Source: Echinococcus granulosus (lineage: Eukaryota; Platyhelminthes; Cestoda; Cyclophyllidea; Taeniidae). Taken from it: a DNA stretch of 64,000 nucleotides. Below are positions 12,529-25,754 of the stretch, one piece after another. The stretch is from positions 659,282 to 723,281 of the forward strand of contig NW_020170393.1 of assembly GCF_000524195.1 (NCBI RefSeq), written 5' to 3'. Each line of letters starts with the position of its first letter. The first letter of the stretch is position 1. The notes below the pieces were generated by a model. That model was not told the origin of the DNA. It searched no databases and saw nothing but the letters and a program-made list of their open reading frames with translations. The position numbers and the translations under genes were made by a program.

Positions 12529-13237
12529 CTAGTACTTGATAGTGGTTTGAACAAGTTCGCAATTGTGACTACCATCGCAGAAAGGGGGGGAACCAGTCTG
12601 CTTGCACATGCAGAACCACACTTCAGTTTTTCTATAAAATAAGTGACAAACCAATTCACAAACCGTACCGTTATGAATGAGGAATCAATAAGGAACACAA
12701 AAACTGCAGTGACAACAAAGGAAAAGAATATTTAAAAAAACGAAATATGGGACCCACTTCTCAAAAGAAATCTTGATTGGTTTGAACATTAGCTTTTGGT
12801 TTCGAGCAGGCCACTTGTGAATCAAACGGGCATGATGGCCATCGCAGAAGGGTTGTTCTTTGCTCTGTCCACATGCGCACCACCAATATATCTTCTTTGC
12901 CTCACAGATAAATCGAAATGGATGTTTATCGGCGATTTTAGGACCTGTTGCTAGGGGAAGTTCGTCTAGACCGAATTTTAGAAGAATGAAATTATCGATG
13001 GTGTAAAGACCTGGTGAGAAAAAAATATACCTGAAGAAATGTCAAAGGCTTCTACTGAGTAAAAATACCTCGGAACTTCGGAGTCTCAGGATGAGGCGGA
13101 GGCCGCCGATTGCCTTCTTCATCAAAACGTTCAGAAAAGGGAATATAGTAAGATCCGGGTGATAAAAACCGTCCACCGCGGGTCAAAGCAACGAGGAGAA
13201 GAGGTCTTTGGAGCAACGGGCTTTTCAAGTTTAACAT
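12529..13237 (-). CDS. CISD3: CISD3, mitochondrial protein with two CDGSH iron-sulfur domains
   Basis: Small mitochondrial-matrix protein that binds two [2Fe-2S] clusters and is involved in iron and redox balance. Exons (-): 13069-13237, 12758-13010, 12529-12631; phases close and give 174 residues. Two complete CDGSH motifs are visible: CACGQSKEQPFCDGHH at residues 101-116 and CMCKQTGSPPFCDGSH at 148-163. Each has the three Cys and one His cluster ligands. The N-terminus, MLNLKSPLLQRPLLLVALTR, is basic and hydrophobic as in a transit peptide. Having two motifs and no membrane anchor separates it from CISD1/2. ECSIT follows on the same strand within about 190 nt. Confidence 0.93.
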
Positions 13238-14721
13238 AACTAAAACTAGAAGATAGGTTCGGATTTACTTTTATATTACCACAAACACATTTTCATATCG
13301 TACAAGTACTCATAATCCGAGGAATTACATTTCAATAGAGTTAACTGGACTGGCTGATCAGGTACACGGGAGTATTATAAGCACTCAAAATAAATGCACA
13401 ACATAAGTAACCACCAGTTCTCTACTCAGTAACAACTGGGCTGCACAAGTTGTTCACCGACTCAGTAAATACACGCTAGCAGATTCGACTAGTTTTGGCT
13501 AAATATGCTATACTAAACGCAACGCCCACCAACTTATCGCTGACACTGACACACCTCCCACCACGTTTCAACAACGACGCGAAACGACTACTCGTCGACC
13601 CTTGACACACAACTTGACTGCCTTATTGAAGAGCGAATTAAAACGCATCAAATTGGTATCTTTGCTTAGCTTACTAGTGCATAAGCTACTTTTATTGCCA
13701 GAAATAATCATTTAGACCGCAAATATTCAAAACCTTCTTCTAGTACATATCAACTTTACCAAAAGACTTCCATTTTTGCTGCTTCCTGCTAAACCGCTCT
13801 ATCCCAATAATTTTAAGTCTCAGGTGTTGTCGAAGTTCAGCTTAGGCACACTGGCACGTAGAAAGACTTACTGTTAGCATAGAATAGAGATAAGGGACTA
13901 TATCAACTTCCGTAAATCTATGCCCCATAGTAGAACTAAACCGTACGAAATCCAAACGAGTGCGGTTAAAAACCATCTAATCGCTTCATGACGTCCCTCT
14001 TCATTTAGTCATCGTTACTGAGTATTCTCTTTGATCTACGTCCTGCGCTGGTCATAAATGAGCGACCGTTAATCTGTAGACCATTCACGCCGTAAAAACC
14101 GCACCCATCAAATCCCTAATCGGGAAGATTTTTGACTCCAACACCTTTTATACGTGTTAGCTGCTTTATTGTAGCAGAGCTTTCGCCCTATTGGCAAACT
14201 GTATTGAGGGAGGAAGGATTCACTGACCTAGTACTGCTCAATTCTATACGGTACGCTTTATAATCCAAACGTATTCATAAAGAATCACAACCTACAGGGT
14301 CTAAAGAGTCCACGTAACGAATCTCGAAATCGGACAGACTGCCCGGGCGCCGTACCTGTAACACTTCACAGACGTAGCGCCTTAAAGGACCAAGCGTAGC
14401 GACCTCCATGATTAATGTCCACTAAAACTCTGCCCCAGCACGTCAATTTATCTCTTAGAGGTGGGAAGTAGTCAGAAGTTCTCGTTTAAGGCTTTAAAAC
14501 CGCCATCTTCTGCAAAAAACCCCCCACCACCACCAACGAAAATGCTCAACTCAAAACCATAGAAATTTTACTGATCACCCAGCTTAACACTGTTTACACG
14601 GAAGAGGTCTGACATTGGACACTAGAATAGCCTGAGTATCGCCAAAGTAAAACAAGCTCATATACAAGGTGGAGCGGTACGCCTCTGTACAAGGAAAACA
14701 CAAGCCCACGCAAGGCTAAAA
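13238..14721. other. Intergenic region between CISD3 and CDK9
   Basis: About 1.5 kb between the CISD3 start and the CDK9 stop, both on the minus strand. It must hold the CISD3 promoter and the CDK9 3' UTR. No repeat of the LTR family and no convincing ORF was found. Confidence 0.6.
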
Positions 14722-16843
14722 TTAGTAGATCCTATCATGATGAATGTTATCATCCGGTATAAGTGGACGCCGTACTTGTCCCATGGGGACACGTCCTGCC
14801 CCGGGATGGTACTGGTACGGTCCAGGTCGCTGATGCGTCCCCATGTGATGGCCACCGTGGTAGTTATGGTGTGCCTGTGGAAGCTGCTGATGCTGCTGTT
14901 GGACTCCACGAGAATGACGTGGGTTGGAGAAGAACTCCAAGTAGCTCGTACCCTCTCGAGAGAGGACCTTCAGATCGCCTGGAGGTGGGTCTTCGTAGAA
15001 GTAGTCATGGGAGAGGGCCTGGTCGGCAGTAAAGCGCTTAGAAGGATCGATGACCAACAGTTTGTCGATCAAATCTATGGCTGTAGGAGAGGAGACCTTG
15101 TCTTTTAGACGCTCCCGTACATGGCGTTTGATGTCGCGCGGAAGTTGGGCATCTCGAAAGGCATCCAAACGCTCAACTCCTGGCCACACTTCCGAGTTTA
15201 TGGAGCCGCAAAGATTGATGATCAGCTTTAGTTGAGCCAGCTCGTTATCACCCTGACAAATAAGATTGTTTTACTGGGATATCTGTAGTGAACCCACTTT
15301 TAGGATGGGTCAGACACAATGGGTTTACAATAAGTGTTGAGGGCTGCACTATTTCATGTTGTACTTCTGACACTACAAATAATGAAACGCCGAGTAGTAC
15401 CATAGCATCGATAGTCAGAGTGGCAGTGACTAACATTGGTTTCAAAAACATCAATTGATCTTACCGCAGTAAAGTTTTATACAAGCTACGAAATAACTCA
15501 AACCAAGTTTACGAAACAGCAACTTATGCTTCAATTCCACAAAAATAGGTGGACTACAGGAAGTCTAAATGGCATTTAATACCGCTTGAAAATGGAAACA
15601 AGAGGATGGGCACCGATTCTAGGCATTAAAGCATCCAAAAAATGCCTCTGAATAGTAGACCCAGTTACCTGCATTATAGGAAATTTTGTCCACAGTTCAG
15701 CCATGATACAGCCTGCTCCCCACATGTCAACAGGTTTTCCATAGTTACGGTCGTTGAGGAGAATTTCCGGTGGTCGATACCACAGAGTAACCACTCGGCC
15801 TGTGTAACGTGGTGGTCGATCCGGGCGGGTGGAAGCAACAGTCCTTCGTGCTAAGCCAAAATCCGCAATTTTCAAAACTCCGTTTCTGTTGATCAAAATA
15901 TTGGCCGCTTTCAAATCTCGGTGAAGCACATTGTTTCTAGGACGGAAAATCAAGGTCCGATTCCGGTAAAAGCTGCAGTTTTAAGGAATAAAATGCATAA
16001 CCTTCCTATTCTCCACATAAGATAACCGAAGTTACAAATACATTCATTCGGAGAATAGTGTGTCCATCATCATCTAGTTTAGTAGACTTCAAAAGACCGT
16101 CTGACTAAACAAGTGGTGATATTGTGATATTGCAAAAACTTCAATTCAACTAATAACAATATTCTTTTAAATTGCACATCCAGCAATTTTAACGTATAAA
16201 AATCAGACGGTCATTTGGGGGATAAAACACGTATCAGACTATCAAACGCATGCAAGTTTGCAGGACTCACTTGTGTAAATAAAAAAGCCCTTTTAAAAGC
16301 TGAAGCATAATGGCTTTTTTAACTGAATTCGAGAAATCAATCCTTTGACTGAGACCAGCGAGATCATGATCACAAAATTCAAAAACCAGGAAGAATTGCG
16401 GCCGAAAGCATGAACGCTCATCTCCTTAAAATGGTCACACAATAAGCATCACCTTACTTGTATTGTAACAAACATCCTTAAGGCAGACAATATTTTCATG
16501 CTGTAAGGATTGTAAAATACGGATCTCGCGAATGGCAGTTATTGGAAACTTGAATTGCTACTTAGCCAAATTAAAAAGCACAACATACCCCCTCCTTTTC
16601 CTGCTCCATTCGGATCCTTTTCAAGGCAAAATGCTGCTTTGTCATTCTATGCCTAGCTTTAAACACTTCGCCAAACGTTCCTTGGCCGATTTTTTGCAGG
16701 CGTTCGTATCTATCAACCGGTGACACATTTGGTAAGCGGCTAAGGATGTCTTCAATATTCCTAAAAACTCCACTGTAGTCGGCTTCCAGATCTTCTACCA
16801 TGCTGGCAGAGAGCGATGGCTCAGAAAAAATGCTAGCCGGCAT
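14722..16843 (-). CDS. CDK9: CDK9, catalytic subunit of P-TEFb
   Basis: Cyclin-T-dependent kinase that phosphorylates the RNA polymerase II C-terminal domain and pausing factors to release elongation. Exons (-): 16589-16843, 16458-16548, 16271-16424, 15669-15936, 14722-15252; 432 residues. Glycine loop GQGTFGEV at 53-60, catalytic Lys in ALK at 75, helix motif PITAIRE at 87-93 (PITALRE in human), [12 protein letters not shown] near 170, DFG near 192, activation loop [15 protein letters not shown] and [12 protein letters not shown]. The C-lobe matches family members through [17 protein letters not shown]. It starts at the first ATG after a GTG; an alternative Met is 14 codons later. Residues from about 368 form a histidine- and glutamine-rich tail (about 11 His in 64) that replaces the usual short tail of the 372-residue human protein. 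Confidence 0.96.
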
Positions 16844-19800
16844 CACACCGCCCAGGCAAATACAGCTGCCAAAAGTTAAGCATGGCGCTTTCAGTCGTGG
16901 CCAAAATAAATAAAGGCGTGAAAAGCCAAATAAAGGAAAAGCACACTTAACTACCGTACATCTAAGGCACTGTTTTAAGACATTTAGTATTTTTGTTTGC
17001 TTTCCACTACTTTAGTCTAGCGACTACGTTTGGATTTCATGCGTAAATAACATATACTTTTGCAGCACTTTAATTTTTACTGCAATTTACGATAAAGCAA
17101 TTGTAGTACCCTGGACCGTCACTGCAATTGTGATAAGGGCAGCAATTTGAGAATCCTTAAAGTCTTAGGATAAAGCATTTTTAAAACATGGATGGGACTA
17201 GGAGACCACTATTTTGGCCCTAAGTTCACACCGCGAAACATTCGAAATGTCTATACGGACTTTAGTGCTACCTCTTCAAACGAATCGTCAGATCACTACA
17301 TGAAACAAAGCAGTGTCATAACATATATTTCTCAAGCATAGGCGGCAATCGGCACAGCCCGAAGGCCGCGCAACGAGTTGGAAGTGCTCGCCATCATACT
17401 AGGACAAAATTATGCACAACTTATCAGCAGAAAATCTCCACCTACTATCCATTGATCGACATTATAGGTTAGACCGTATTCTAAAAATTCCTTGGAAAAC
17501 AAGTTATAGGTACAAGCTGAATCAGGTAAACAGAGCCTACCATTTTGCAGACAAAAAAGTAATATTTTTAAATTTTCCGTCCTCATAAAAATCATAATAG
17601 GCTGGTAATCTCAATCCAAGCACTTTTTGCCTCATATTTAAAACCATGATGAAGGCAAATGTTGCCTTTGCCCCATCAGCAGAAGAATTTGAGTCTCTCT
17701 GCGACTAATGCTGTGGTTATTCAAAATGTAGCAACCTTTGAAATCGTTTGTATAGATTATTTTTTTTAAAAGAATAGTCATGTTGCCTCCTCAAAACAAT
17801 AATGATGCGTATTGATCGTAGGACGTACATGGAAACTTTCTGTCTTTTCATTTGCTAATTCGGAAGAAATCTTCCATCAAATGTCAACAAAAATTTTTAA
17901 GTCGCTCTGCAGACTGGTCCGCTGGAGGAGGCGAGGGTTAGAGGCGGGTGGAGAAGGGAGAAAGTTTGGAATGGACTGACGTGGTGGAAGATTTCTGGTA
18001 CCGCATATAAACGTGGAAGGAGAGCCACCAAACGCAACGCACATATACTAAAATTCCCCCTTTTTTCCTTGGTCGCTTCCTCCTCCCCTCCGTCTGCCTC
18101 ATCCACCTGCGGTAACTCCGTCCCCAATCAGCGAGAAGCCGCTCGAAATACCTAACGAGCATTTCCACACTTTTGACTGACCCCGGTGAGCCACCATTCC
18201 CTGTAGGGAGGGCATGAAGTTGGGCAGGCTGTAATCTTTCACAGAAATTATGTGGTTGCCTTTTTAACCATATAATAATACGCCACTCGTCTGACTTCTT
18301 GAGCTAAACAACGATAATTGATTAATCAGGTTGGTTTTTTCTTGTTTATTTCGAGGCAAAAATTTACCGTCATCCATTCTATTAGGTAGTGCTCGCACTT
18401 TTTTGGTTTTGGCGACGTATGTGTCACTGAAGGAATGAGTTTTGGTTAACGCTGCTTTACGGTATGATTCAAAACAATCGAAAATGAGCTAATTTTGCCA
18501 GGTGGGAGAATTCGAGAGGCGATTATTTAAAAAAAGTACGCAACTTACTTGAAGAATGAAGTAGATTGGCCAGGAAGTGGCAATGGTGACTTCTGGATCA
18601 TATCTTTCATTTCGATAAGTTGTGCTATTGTCAAATTACTCCGTCGACAACAAAATTCGCATTGAATTATTAAAAGTGCCAGTCGAGTTGATTTTTCCAT
18701 GCTCCAACGTAGTTCTTAAGATCTCAATTGAAATTAGCCAGGTTGAAGGAATAATTTTACCAGAAGGAGGAGAGTATGCCCTTTCATTGAGGCTACCGAG
18801 ATCCCATCCGCCTCAATGAATAAAGGTGGGGACACTAGTAACTATCCTCTCGTTTTGTATAACCAACGTCTGACTACCCTTTCTACCGTTTCATTCGCTG
18901 TATTTTTACATCAGATCTTAGTCCTGGAAACATTTTCAATCACATCTTCCTTTCAAATTCTGCTATGGATGCAGTATTTTATCATATAAACAACGAATGG
19001 ACATTTTTCGTAATAACATCCTTTGTTCGTGTTGTTGCGCTCCAACTTAACGACTGTTCTCCTTCTAAAATGCTCTAAATCAATTCAAAGCTGCCACCAC
19101 TTAACTCATTTTTTAGCTACTTCCATGAAGTTGTGGCCTAAGCAAGCCTAAGGCCATCTTCCAGTTCCAACTGTTAGGTTACTAACTTCTGAGAAGGTCC
19201 CTAAAACCAAAACCTTTTTTTGAATACAACAAACCCATTAGTAGAATAGCAAAAGTAAGCATCTCGAATCCGGTAGTTTTTAATTCACTAATTTATGGTG
19301 CGTTGGTGAACTAAATGCAGCCTCGAATCCAGCGATTCGTACCTGCCGTCAAGAACATCCAAATGATCTACAAATCTGGAGGAGCGCACCTAATTGGGAG
19401 GGGCATAAACAGAGGAGTTTGATGAGTGAAATACTCCAGACTCCACTATACCTTCACATTTGTTATATTACACCCACGTACTTTCAAAGTTCTACCTCTC
19501 CCGTCGTCTGTTATGCCATCCAATCTGCAATTATGCCTGCATGTGTCAGTCGCTCACAACGGAGACTACAAATGACACCGCTTGGATTTACTAGCATACC
19601 TGTTTTTATTTCTGTAGCATTTGCATTGACTTCACTCTAGGTTTAATAAAAAGGCTGTGGCTAGACGTAATCCCCACCACCACACGAGGTCAACGATGCG
19701 TTGTGGATTGAAGACTTTGAGACTTCCCATGGAACTGCATTACTGGAACCAATGGCTCCAAAATACATCGTCGATGTCAGCGGCGATGATCTACTGGTAC

Positions 19801-20829
19801 CTCGAAAGAGCGAACTGTCGAGATCTCCGCATCTCGACTACAAGTGTGTGTCCTTCCGCTAAGACTACTCCACTGGCACACTGCTCCAGCATCTGCCCTT
19901 AACTACTATAAGTCCAACAATGCCGCCAGTAACTCCTGTTCTTTTATTACGGACTCATACTCCTTTTTAACTCAAATAAGGAGTTTTGTGTCCCGAATTT
20001 TGTGTCTTCTTCTTTGTATGCCTCATGAATGGTGCAACAGTCGTTCCAGCAGCTGAATGAGTGGTTAATACAAAATCCGATTGATTAACTGGAGTTTAAC
20101 TGGAAATTATTTGCTTATAACGTGAGCTCTTTTATCGACACTATGAAGGAATGGTGGTTCCAACTACTTTCTAAGATCACTACCTACACGAGTTTGATAT
20201 GATCCAACGGAATCCTGTAAAACTTCCACTTTTAAGGTACAATTGATAAACGGGCTAATTTAAAAGGTCTATTGGTATCGTCAATTCCCTTTTAACGAGA
20301 GGTGGTGTTCTGTAGATTTGCGGTGCTGTCGAAGGTTATCCACGTTTTGAACGATTCAAAAAACGGTGATTCCTTCACGCACCATCAGGGGCAGGTTGCT
20401 GCAACTAAGGCTTCTCATTCATTCCCCAGTGGAGGACTGTAAGTACAATCAAAGTTCAATTTGCTGTCAATGCTGTCAACCTATCATTGGTTGAAAGGCG
20501 TTCGGGTTGAGATAATTAGGCCTAAGTGAAAAAGAAATTGTCCTATTTCACTGTATTCTTGAGTGTGGAAAAGGAAGACTTGCCTAATCTATGCCGATCC
20601 CAAATGTCAAATGCACAAATTATTTTCAAGGTAAATTCAAGCCCACGTCGAAAGTAGCGATGCTTTATGGAAGTCATTGAATACACCACTTGTGCAACTT
20701 AAAAAACACCAAAAAGCATCTTAAGTCTCATAAAATCCCTCACTACACTACTGCTCATCTCACTAGGTCTTGAGTGGAAAAGGTATAATGCAGCATTACT
20801 CTTAACATTATTCTGTCAAGTTGCGATAA
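16844..20829. other. Intergenic DNA upstream of CDK9
   Basis: About 4 kb of mostly AT-rich sequence. The proximal part must hold the CDK9 promoter. ORFs here are short and show no recognisable domain. A more GC-rich, pyrimidine-rich stretch lies near 17920-18170. Nothing else can be supported. Confidence 0.5.
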
Positions 20830-21935
20830 GATGAGTAGAGCCCTGAGACTTCTCTGAAGATGAGGTAAAGCATAATACTAGGACACAATATATGTTTTCG
20901 AAGTGCTGGACTCTGGGATACTGGAATGGCTGGGAGTCCACACAGCCACACAGAAGTACAATGGCGGCGCCCATATTCAGCCGCTTTGTATGGCTACTCT
21001 CCTCTTTTGAATGTCCTCCTCGGCACCCGCCTTGACCTACCTTCTGCGCCAGCCACCAAAACGAAATCTGTGCTGGAAGGAAAAGCAGCCATGAGCCAAA
21101 CGCACCAGTCATCGCGTTTCCACGCAACTGAGGGGATACTTGATTGCAAAATCACTGATCCATCTTGGTGATGCTATTGGATCTGGAATTTCGTCCTATA
21201 TGGAAACTGGGTTTGGGTACGGAGGAATGTGCTGGTCATTTCGTATATCCATCACTGTTCGTAAGGACACAGGCCCAGAAGCAGAGTTAAATAACAAAGG
21301 ACGGGATTTAACATGGTACCGTGGGGATAGGGTTTCGCGTCTGTTCCTCCTCGCCATGCTGTTTTCACTTTGTCGCTGCTCAGCCCTATCTAACTGTGCG
21401 CCAAGCAGCTATTGGAGAGGTGGAGGAGGTATCGTGAGTTTACCTGTTAAATATATTCATACATCCACCGTAGATAGCTCCTTAAAGAGCCCTTCTGGTT
21501 GGTTCGCAGTTAGTGTCGCCGCAGTTGTCAACAGCTTTCCTGTAGAACACAAGACTAAGGTGGTGGCCGAATGTAGACGTCCTTTTTAGCTCCTCTGTTA
21601 GGAGTCATCACAGATTCTCACATTCTCAGCACATGCACTTCTTCCACCCCACTAATGTCTAACACTTAACACTAGGGATCAGCGTGGTTGCCCTTCAGGA
21701 GGGGGTTTGCTTTCCGATGCCACTAATGCAGTACCCCGAGACTTCCCTGAAGACGAAAGAAGACCTAACACTCGGTAGGATATGCATATGTATTCGACAT
21801 ACAGTAGGGCTTGGAGGCTACTGGCGTAACCCGAAGGCTAGTCTATAGGGCGAAGGCAAAATGGTGGGGCGTCTGAGTTGACCGTTCACCAGTGCCGCGA
21901 TTTAGACAAACAATCAACGTATTACAGATACACTG
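20830..21935 (-). mobile_element. TRIM-like element, full length, minus orientation
   Basis: LTR-like sequence at about 20830-20975 and again at about 21728-21935, both in reverse orientation, flanks a 0.75-kb internal region. The terminus, read on the minus strand, starts with TGTAATACGTTGATTG. The sequence after the 5' LTR is TGGCATCGGAAAGC, a diverged primer-binding site. The internal region shares GCTCCTTAAAGAGCC-type and CTTTCCTGTAGAACA blocks with the copies at 44-45 kb and 48 kb. The plus-strand ORF at 21140-21589 is an antisense read of this internal region, not a gene. Confidence 0.75.
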
Positions 21936-22584
21936 CCGTGTATGCACCACCTTCTCTTCGAGGTGAGAACAATGCTAAAAAAAAGCCAGTTAAAAGACTC
22001 AATTTTATTACAGAAGCACCAAACGCGCAAACCTTTTGACTGTTTGAATCCTAAACAATAGTTTAGTTTTGGTTCCCTTACATGCTCCCAGTAAATCTTT
22101 AGCGCCAGCTAGTTTTTAACATATTTCTGGCAACAGCCAACTCTTTCGTAGATACCTCAAACAATTAATTTGAGGGGGTAGTAGCACTAGCCTTCCCGAT
22201 TCTTAGAAAACAATCCATTTAGCAAATCTGATCAAATGAGCCGGATAAATAGGAAGGTATTTCTTGAAGAAGATTGAGGGTTTGTACAGGTTCGTGTGTT
22301 TCAAATTCTCCAATTGACATTGCGTTTTGCGAATAGCAGTGAGACCGATCATAGGCAACGCATGTAATGGTTTTATCTAGCTTCATTCCTATAAACGACT
22401 CCATCATAGAGGCATTCAAACTGACCTATCAGTGCCTGATTTTCAAGTGTTCGGCTCTTAGTCTTCCCTCAATAATTACGCTCCTACATTTTAACTATTA
22501 CTAAAAACGTTAATATGTCACATCAGTAAGTTTAAACAATTGGTTGCGCGTCATTTAAATTGCAAACCTTCAGCTGGTGTTAAG

Positions 22585-22646
22585 GCCGCCTTATTGATTT
22601 ATTGGTTTTTTGCATCTTCAATGCTGTTTTATTGATTTATTGATCG
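22585..22646 (+). repeat. Short direct repeats ATTGATTTATTG
   Basis: The motif TTATTGATTTATTG occurs twice, separated by about 30 nt, just before the unassigned ORF. Function unknown. Confidence 0.5.
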
Positions 22647-22702
22647 AGTATCAGCGGCTTTAAGTGCTTATCGAGAGTTTTGATGACAGCCTCGTCGGAG
22701 AG

Positions 22703-23101
22703 ATGTGTGCTCACACACCCGAGTGCGATGGAACACGGCGATTCGAGATTAAATCCGAGCTGGAAAAGCGACTGTCTCGGCTAAACCTCGAGGTCCTCGA
22801 CGCCAACTACAGACGTCTGAGTTTGCACACAAGGGCACGTGAGCACAGGCCGGTTACAGGCACGGAGTGTCGAACTGAAACAGCGGAGGCACCCTCAAGT
22901 AAACACGCCCCTCCTTCGCCAGCACCCTGTAGACCAGCGAAGACGTGCGGTGGAAATGACAGAGAATTGTACAAGAGCAATGTTATGCTGATCATAGGCG
23001 CTGCGACGAGGTATCGAATCGCATGCAAAGCGGATGAAAATCACTTGATACAGGCCGCTGCGAATATTATCACCAACACGGCCATGCGTAGTCAAAAGTG
23101 A
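22703..23101 (+). CDS. Unassigned ORF, 132 codons
   Basis: An ATG-initiated open frame that is visibly more GC-rich than the AT-rich DNA on both sides. The residues include a charged, probably helical stretch (KSELEKRLSRLNLEVLDANY), then a Pro/Ser/Thr-rich middle and an Ala/Ile-rich end. No domain is recognised. It may be a small gene, an exon of a larger one, or a remnant of a mobile element. No promoter, intron or poly(A) signal can be tied to it with confidence. Confidence 0.3.
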   Translation: MCAHTPECDGTRRFEIKSELEKRLSRLNLEVLDANYRRLSLHTRAREHRPVTGTECRTETAEAPSSKHAPPSPAPCRPAKTCGGNDRELYKSNVMLIIGAATRYRIACKADENHLIQAAANIITNTAMRSQK

Positions 23102-24439
23102 AGACATAATTTTGCGCATTCCCTCGTTTATAAGACTTGTTATCCGGTTCCACAACAACCATATGGCCAAGTGTGTGTTCAAACTTTACCAGATTAAACT
23201 ACCGTATTACACAACCTCCAATTTTCCCGTCCGCCTTGCCAAATTCTCTTCAACGGGACCAAAGTGGTATTCGGAGTAAATCCAACAATCTAGTGTGCAG
23301 TGGCACCGGCTTAACTTTATTGCGTGGGGAAAGTGATACATGGTTCGTTTAGATTTTAATGCATTTGAATACTAATAAACTCTTGCTCTACTCATTTCCC
23401 ACTAAGAGTAATGTCAACATGACCTTGTATTTTATAGAAGAGATGCTTCGATTTAAAAATAAGGAATATGTACTGTGAAAAAGGGTTGAGAACCGTGGAA
23501 ATGCACGTATTTCGACTAACAATAAGTCTGTTTGCATCGTACACGCCTAGCGTGCTTTCCTAGAGCTTGGTAACAAGGCTTTTTGTGCATATAAGTTCCC
23601 TAGTTCAAACTCCATAAAATAAAAGCGGATTCAAGAAGCTACTTCTCCCGTAATTAAACTCATTGGGGAGTAGATACTTGTATTCATACGATGAATGACC
23701 CTTAATACAGTAATCAAGGCGGCGGCTAACAATAATCGGCAGAAAAACACGAAGACTTCACGAACAAAGTGTTTCCCGTTCAGCCCTGTTTACAGTCTTA
23801 AAAGGACCACCTTGATAAAACATGAATGGCGCTGACAGCGCTGGCACCGGCTAGCCTTTATACCCCCCCCCACACCCCCTTCAAGTAAAACCTTCCTTTT
23901 CACATTTGTATACTCGCCCTGAGAACCATAGAGAAACAATTCATCAAATAGTTTACTCAATTCAGTAGGTATTTAGGTACTCCCACTAAATAATCAGCCT
24001 AGATATTTCGCTCTCGCAGTTCAGGTATGTTGGAGTTTGGTATAACAAAACAAAATACCGTAGCTATTGTAAACAGATTAAATGTATTCATCAAAACATT
24101 GATAAAGGAAAAACTTACTTAATCGAAATCGCTCCATAAAATTACTGTCAGTGATAATAAGAACGACAGTACACAAAAATCGACCTAAGTTTTGGTTCTA
24201 TTTTCCGTCCCTAAAATGAATTTACTTTAAACAGGAAGAAGTGCACTGACTTTTGGCGAGATAAAAAAGAAAAGAGAACAGGGGATTTTGCCCAGGTTCA
24301 ACTTAAGGAACTGGGTGATCTTAAGGGCACAGTTTTATGTGGCTTTCTGCTTGTAACCTATGAAATTACGTGCACGCAATTTTGCGAGATTTATGCTAAC
24401 TTATGATGCTAACAGTTGCACTAATTATATAACAAGGTG
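23102..24439. other. Intergenic, no gene seen
   Basis: AT-rich DNA with a C-run near 23866. Only short random ORFs were found on either strand. Confidence 0.5.
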
Positions 24440-24660
24440 TAATACGATAGTGGTTTATCCCTCGGTACTGGTGAGGCGCCACTTTTGGACTTTGAATCAG
24501 CCCCCTTGTACCTCGTTGGGTGGGCTGGCCTTTTGGGCCATGCCAGTAGCCCAGACACCTTCTCTGCGGTGAATACATATTCTGTCCGAGCGTTTTGTCT
24601 TCTTTCGTCTTCAGGGAGTCTCGGGATGCTGCAAAGGTGGTGCCAGGTCCTTCGCTACAG
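24440..24660 (+). mobile_element. Solo LTR of the TRIM-like family
   Basis: Ordered LTR boxes are present: GGCCATGCCAGTAGCCC, AATACATATTCTGTCCGAGCG, TTCTTTCGTCTTCAGGGAG and TCTCGGGATGCTGC, followed by a few bases resembling the primer-binding site (TGGTGCCAGG). Confidence 0.7.
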
Positions 24661-25754
24661 TAGCACCCATTACGAATCTAGATGGAGTTCAAGAGCGTCA
24701 CGTCCTCTGCTAAGCGAATTGCACAGTGTGGATCCATTTGAGAGATAGTGCTGCAGCAGATGATATTATACAGCAAAAACTTTTCAAGCGCATCACCACG
24801 TGATGACGTTTATGACTATAAACGCGTCTATTTATAGCAATATGGCAAGCAGTTCATTGGAGACGAGTTTGACTCCTCCAAACTTAATCTCTTTCAAATA
24901 TGACATCATGCAAAACACGAGAATAGAGCTGTTGCAGAAGTTGGTGATGCTTCGATAACCTCCCCACTTCGTGAGCCTTCACCGCTTGAACTGTCCACAC
25001 CAGGCGCCTTCCTTTTGTGAGGTCTAGACGGAACCGCTTTCCGCGGCCGTCAAAGCACCGTTCAAAGCATCTCCAAATGCGCGATGAAGAAGTGCACAAG
25101 TTTGAGCTTTGGCCACACTGTCAATATCTGTGTGAATATTTGTCTAGCCAACGTGATCGAAGCCTTGCCACCAGGGTGAAGTCCAAATTGTAAAATTTTG
25201 ATGAAGCCAAACTGTACTTAAGGAATAGCCCTTACCCCGGCCGAGTGTATAAACTCCGTTGAAGTCTCTCCGCTGTTAAAATGCCTAACCATTAATTTTC
25301 AGAATTTCTGCCTTTTGAAAGGGAACAGCGAGTGGACAGCACATTGGCGTGTGGTATGGTGGAGTTATGCGCAATAAAAGCGAGACAATAAAGGCAGGGC
25401 ATCGCGAAGGCGAGGTGGATCAGGGGCGAGCACGATCGCTGGGGAGAGATGAGAGGAATCCCCATCACGAGGTAAACTGATGTGAGCCCAATCAAAATCA
25501 CCAGATCAGAAGTGGACCATTTAAGCCACCTTGAGTGAACACGCAGCAGGCGGGGAAATGTGCCCTACTGCCTGGTCCATTCTATACTTGAGTTACTCAA
25601 TCCAATTAATGACTCCTGCCACTGGCATCCCTGGGATTGACATCAGCTTCACCTCTAAATGGACGTCATTTGGCGGTTGTTCAGTGTTTTCGTCCTTATT
25701 GGTTCGAATTGTCAGCAAAATTAAAATATAGATTTCAGTCGGAAGTCCTGTTGT
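24661..25754. other. Intergenic, weak ORFs only
   Basis: A minus-strand frame at 24884-25099 and another at 25292-25501 stay open for about 70 codons, but both lie within chance expectation for 64 kb and show no family signature. No gene is called. Confidence 0.45.

Noticed and set aside
24884..25099. Minus-strand 71-codon frame after a plausible acceptor
   Set aside because: Within chance length; a second frame over the same bases looks equally protein-like, and neither has a recognisable signature.
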